Origin: Euperipatoides rowelli
Taxonomy: Eukaryota; Onychophora; Udeonychophora; Euonychophora; Peripatopsidae
Strand: one strand, 5' to 3'
Assembly: GCA_003024985.2 (NCBI GenBank)
Contig: PXIH01S0000864.1
Length of the DNA stretch: 10,431 nt
A program made the position numbers and the translations under genes. Below the pieces are notes generated by a model. It did not search any database. It was not told where the DNA came from and worked only from the letters and a program-made list of their open reading frames with translations. This document shows positions 7,928-10,431 of the stretch, piece after piece (within the stretch, counting starts at the first letter, position 1; the number at the start of each line of letters is the position of its first letter).

Positions 7928-8230
7928 CAGGGGCAGATCCAGAAAAAAATGACACAGGAGGGAGGGCACCATTTAAAAAAAAAAAATGTTTTTTTTTTAA
8001 TTTTTTTTTTAGTACCGTATAGTAATGTTGACAAATAAATATTTTCGTAATAAACAAACTCTATTTACAGTTTTATTTTAATCTGAAAATTGCCTATTTT
8101 TTAAAAAAAAGCTATATAAAGCTTGGTTATTATAGAATATCATTTATGAGTTGACGGATAAATAAATAATAACCACCCCCCTGCGGACACCCAAGATGGC
8201 AGGTATTTATGAAGGCGGTCACATTGACAT
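7928..8230 (+). mobile_element. hAT-like transposon fragment
   Basis: CAGGGGCAGATCCAGAAAAA at 7928 resembles the CAGGGGCGGATCCAG ends that I know from many animal hAT-type elements. GGGAGGGCACC follows at the usual short distance. Some 200 bp on, CACCCCCCTGCGGACACCC (8174-8192) followed by AAGATGGC looks like GC-richer internal sequence of the same element. A short frame starting at the ATG in AAGATGGC is open for 13 codons only. I cannot find the opposite terminus (CTGGATCTGCCCCTG-like), so the right border is a guess. The sequence between is mostly A and T runs, perhaps a later expansion. Confidence 0.42.
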
Positions 8231-9081
8231 TGCCACAAGTTCCAAGATTAGATAAATGGAAGGAATATATAGTCAACTTATTTCATAAAGTAGGCTAATT
8301 ATAATACAGAAAAATAAAATAAATCTGTAAATTAACTTGAAAACTATGTTTTGATGGAATTTTGTTAATGCTTAATTAAGGACAATTATTGACCTTGATT
8401 AGCACATAGCTATGTAAAAACTGGTTTAGAAAGAAGAGCAGACTTTTTAAAAAAAAATAAAATTAATACATTGTAGGCTAAAATTGTAATTATGTACAAA
8501 GAATATAAATAGGCCTATGCATTTAACATAAATAATAAAAAAAATCATTAAAAGTTTGATCCAGGAAAACAAAAATCAATGAAAAGATTAAAATACTTAA
8601 AGGCCAAGGTAAAGCTTTTTCAAAAGCTATGAAACTAACAATTAGCCTACAATGGATTTGGTGGATCGGCTTTTGTTAAAGATACGGCTAAATAAAACTA
8701 AACAAAACGGAAAAAGATATATTAAAAAATTGCTAAATTGAAAACACACAAGTAAAAACAAGATCACTGAAATACAGTACCGTATACAATTTTGCCTTAA
8801 GAAAAAAATATTTTTTACACACAAACTCACAACTATTTCTGAATTTGTTTAAATGATTACTGCTGTGCTAACAAAAATATATTCACTGTAATTTTACTGA
8901 AATACAAGATTTGTAAAATTAATTAAACCACAGCATTACAACTAAGGTTTTAACTCCTTTATTTTGGATGGCTGCTTTTTCATTCATTGCCGTACTTAGG
9001 TGACAATTTGTCGAATGACATATTTTTTGGTTACAGCAAGATTTTTTTGTCAAGAAATATTTTATTTAATACGGCTACATA

Positions 9082-9208
9082 ATTCTTATACATTTTAATG
9101 TATCAAAAATTATACGGTATATAGACAATAGCTTTTTAAAATCTACATTTTAAAGTATCAAAAATTAAAATAAATGTACCGTATAGAAATATAGAGTTTT
9201 ATAAGAAT
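9082..9208. repeat. Small nested inverted repeat with an internal direct repeat
   Basis: ATTCTTATA (9082-9090) pairs with TATAAGAAT (9200-9208), and TATACGGTA (9111-9119) pairs with TACCGTATA (9177-9185). A 23-bp direct repeat, 22 of 23 positions the same, starts ACATTTTAATGTATCAAAAA at 9090 and recurs at 9145-9167. Together these suggest a small fold-back element with a partial internal duplication. No flanking target duplication is clear. Confidence 0.55.
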
Positions 9209-9974
9209 GTAAAACGAGCTAGTTATTTTATTATTTCAATCTGCTAACATAACAATGAAAATTGGTTATAATTTTACAGATCAAACACAAATATACATTA
9301 TAATTACCATACATTTTTTAATATTTTAGCCATATTTTATGAAGATTTGATAAAAAGTATTAGTCTATAAATGGTGGGAAAAAATTACTGTAAGTTATAG
9401 ACAAACTTAAAACTCCAATATAGCATATTGTAGACCATTTCTTAACCGTTCGTTCTAATGGTATAATCTACTTGTTTACATAAAAATCTAATAATTTTAT
9501 GAATTAAAAAAAGGTTAAAATTATCAAAATAGTAGAGTTAAATGGGCACAAAATATTTTAGTCAGATGGGATGGGGGTTAAACCTAGATTAACATGCCCT
9601 AAATTTGTTTTTAAATCTGACTCTAAAAAACCTGTTGCTTAGCCAATAAAATTAATTTAGAACATAATAAACAGAAAGACCTCAATGTTTAGCCTATTCA
9701 AATTCTAAGAAGCCTGAAATTAAACCCCAAAATTATTGTTTGAAGCTGTAGACTAGCCTAAACAGATAAATAATAAATAGTAACAGCATAAAATGAACAA
9801 AGAATAATCAGGAAAGGAACAACACAAGTTTTGTATTTGTGGCTTTAAAAACAAATAAAAAACCATCAAGATTGATAGAGAAAAAAATCTAATAACTGGG
9901 TTTAAATATAACAAAAGAAAGCTAGAAAAAAAGTGAAAAGAAATGCAAAGATGGCAAGTTGCTAGACATCTTAC

Positions 9975-10010
9975 CTTGAGGATCTAAGCTCTTTAAATCT
10001 ACCCAGCCAT
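9975..10010 (-). CDS. 36-nt micro-exon (phase 1-1) of an unidentified protein
   Basis: On the minus strand the acceptor is textbook: a TGCTAAC branch-point-like sequence, then ACTTTACTTTGCAG. The donor CTCAAG|GTAAGA is close to consensus. The 36 nt give, in phase 1, a partial codon plus GWVDLKSLDPQ and a final G; the first codon is N-A-T. Phase 0 has an in-frame TAG, and phase 2 is also open. Phase 1 is preferred because it matches the 183-nt exon, and because joining the two exons gives CAA-GAT-TCT with no break. I do not recognise the protein. Such symmetric micro-exons are often alternatively spliced, which is inference here. Confidence 0.6.
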
Positions 10011-10338
10011 CTGCAAAGTAAAGTTTATCAGTTAGCAAGCAGGTACAGACAGAGAAGGAGCCTAGCTGAAAAATAGTTACATCATGAGGATTTTTAGATA
10101 ATATGCTAAATTCAAAGCTAGAAGAAGAAAAGAAACAAAGAAAGCAGATTTCTAAGCAGAAGAATATGCATTCTGATTGAAGTTGCAGCAGGCTATAATG
10201 ACAAGCTTATGCTTGGAAAAACCAAACCAAATTTAAGAGCTACTCACCCACCCCCCTCACCACCACCTCAGTAAAACAAAACAAAAATATATTGATATAA
10301 TCTACATATATATAAACAAACAGTATACACAAACACAC

Positions 10339-10391
10339 TGTACATAAACTTACAGTATGCACGCACACACACAGTGCATACTTTATGTACA
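10339..10391. repeat. Strong two-stem hairpin with a CA-rich loop
   Basis: TGTACATAAA (10339-10348) pairs perfectly with TTTATGTACA (10382-10391). Directly inside, GTATGCAC (10355-10362) pairs with GTGCATAC (10374-10381). The left strand carries a 6-nt bulge (CTTACA) and the loop is CA repeats. The total is 18 perfect pairs. It ends 8 bp before the hAT-like terminus at 10400. Confidence 0.75.
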
Positions 10392-10399
10392 GTATACAT

Positions 10400-10431
10400 C
10401 AGTGGTTCCCAACCTTTTTCTGGCGGCGCCC
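10400..10431 (+). mobile_element. hAT-like transposon left end, runs off the window
   Basis: CAGTGGTTCCCAACCTTTTT at 10400 is a close match to the classic hAT (Charlie-type) terminus, followed by the GGCGGCGCCC block usual just inside. The 8 bp before it, GTATACAT, would be the target duplication. Only 32 bp are in the window, so autonomy and family cannot be judged. Its end resembles the one at 4696 (CAG-GGTTCC-AACC, then GGCGGCG), so both may belong to related families. Confidence 0.7.

Larger units (their letters stand above)
2095..9974 (-). other. Large intron (about 7.9 kb) between the two exons
   Basis: This is the stretch from the donor of the 36-nt exon (minus-strand GT at 9974-9973) to the acceptor AG at 2096-2095 of the 183-nt exon, if both belong to one gene. 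It contains most of the mobile DNA of the window: a TTAA-flanked element, hAT-like ends, the 1.9-kb inverted-repeat element and a retrotransposon scrap. The segments 2210-3360, 4040-4690, 7210-7770, 8240-9080 and 9210-9970 show nothing I can annotate beyond A+T-rich sequence and homopolymers. No further splice-bounded open segment on the minus strand convinced me. Confidence 0.5.
10011..10431 (-). other. Partial intron upstream of the micro-exon
   Basis: The minus-strand sequence entering the 36-nt exon ends in a branch-point-like TGCTAAC and a TTTGCAG acceptor, so this end of the window is intron if the exon is real. It includes a run of purine-rich sequence at 10090-10170, a hairpin at 10339-10391 and a hAT-like end at 10400. 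No other exon is visible. Confidence 0.45.

Noticed and set aside
7848-8607. TTGGCCTTTA and TAAAGGCCAA as possible inverted ends of an element
   Set aside because: The arms point the wrong way for a TTAA-type element (CCTTTA at the left and TAAAGG at the right), and there is no TTAA duplication on the outer sides.
8642-8830. Minus-strand frame of 62 codons, hydrophobic
   Set aside because: The Phe/Leu/Ile-rich text is what A-rich plus-strand DNA gives on the reverse strand. There are no splice signals or homology cues.

Overview
The window looks like animal nuclear DNA, with no bacterial or organellar gene layout. It is roughly 70% A+T, full of long A and T runs, crowded with DNA-transposon ends, and has no long reading frame on either strand. 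What coding sequence I can support is two short exons on the minus strand, each bounded by good splice signals. The phylum cannot be fixed. The mix of hAT-type, TTAA-type and other inverted-repeat elements fits many invertebrates and fishes.

Gene layout (minus strand, read from high to low coordinates): a 36-nt exon at 10010-9975, an intron of about 7.9 kb, then a 183-nt exon at 2094-1912. Both exons have phase 1 at each end, so they join in frame with each other, and either could be skipped without shifting the frame. The larger exon encodes an acidic, Ser/Thr/Pro-rich stretch with two copies of a 17-18 residue repeat centred on Cys-Phe/Tyr-Arg-Glu-Glu. I do not recognise the protein. The rest of the window would be the intron between them and parts of the two outer introns.

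Region by region on the plus strand: 1-186 is the end of a 43-46 bp minisatellite; 258-720 holds a weak, broken coding-like trace; 1082-1276 has two adjacent fold-back sequences; 1912-2094 is the larger exon; 3360-4039 is a complete short transposon with 13-bp inverted ends and TTAA duplications (Kolobok-like); 4696 onward is a hAT-like end; 5198-5285 is a fragment resembling the RT/RNase H junction of Ty3/gypsy retrotransposons, cut by a 1.9-kb inverted-repeat element (5286-7203) with an elaborate internal structure; 7928-8230 is another hAT-like piece; 9082-9208 is a small nested inverted repeat; 9975-10010 is the micro-exon; 10339-10391 is a strong hairpin; and 10400-10431 is the start of a hAT-like element that runs off the window.

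The points most worth a second look are the two matched phase-1 exons, the 1.9-kb element with seven copies of a 16-bp motif and three copies of a 100-150 bp module, the retrotransposon fragment it interrupts, and a strong excess of the 7-mers TAGSCTA and TACCGTA across the window.
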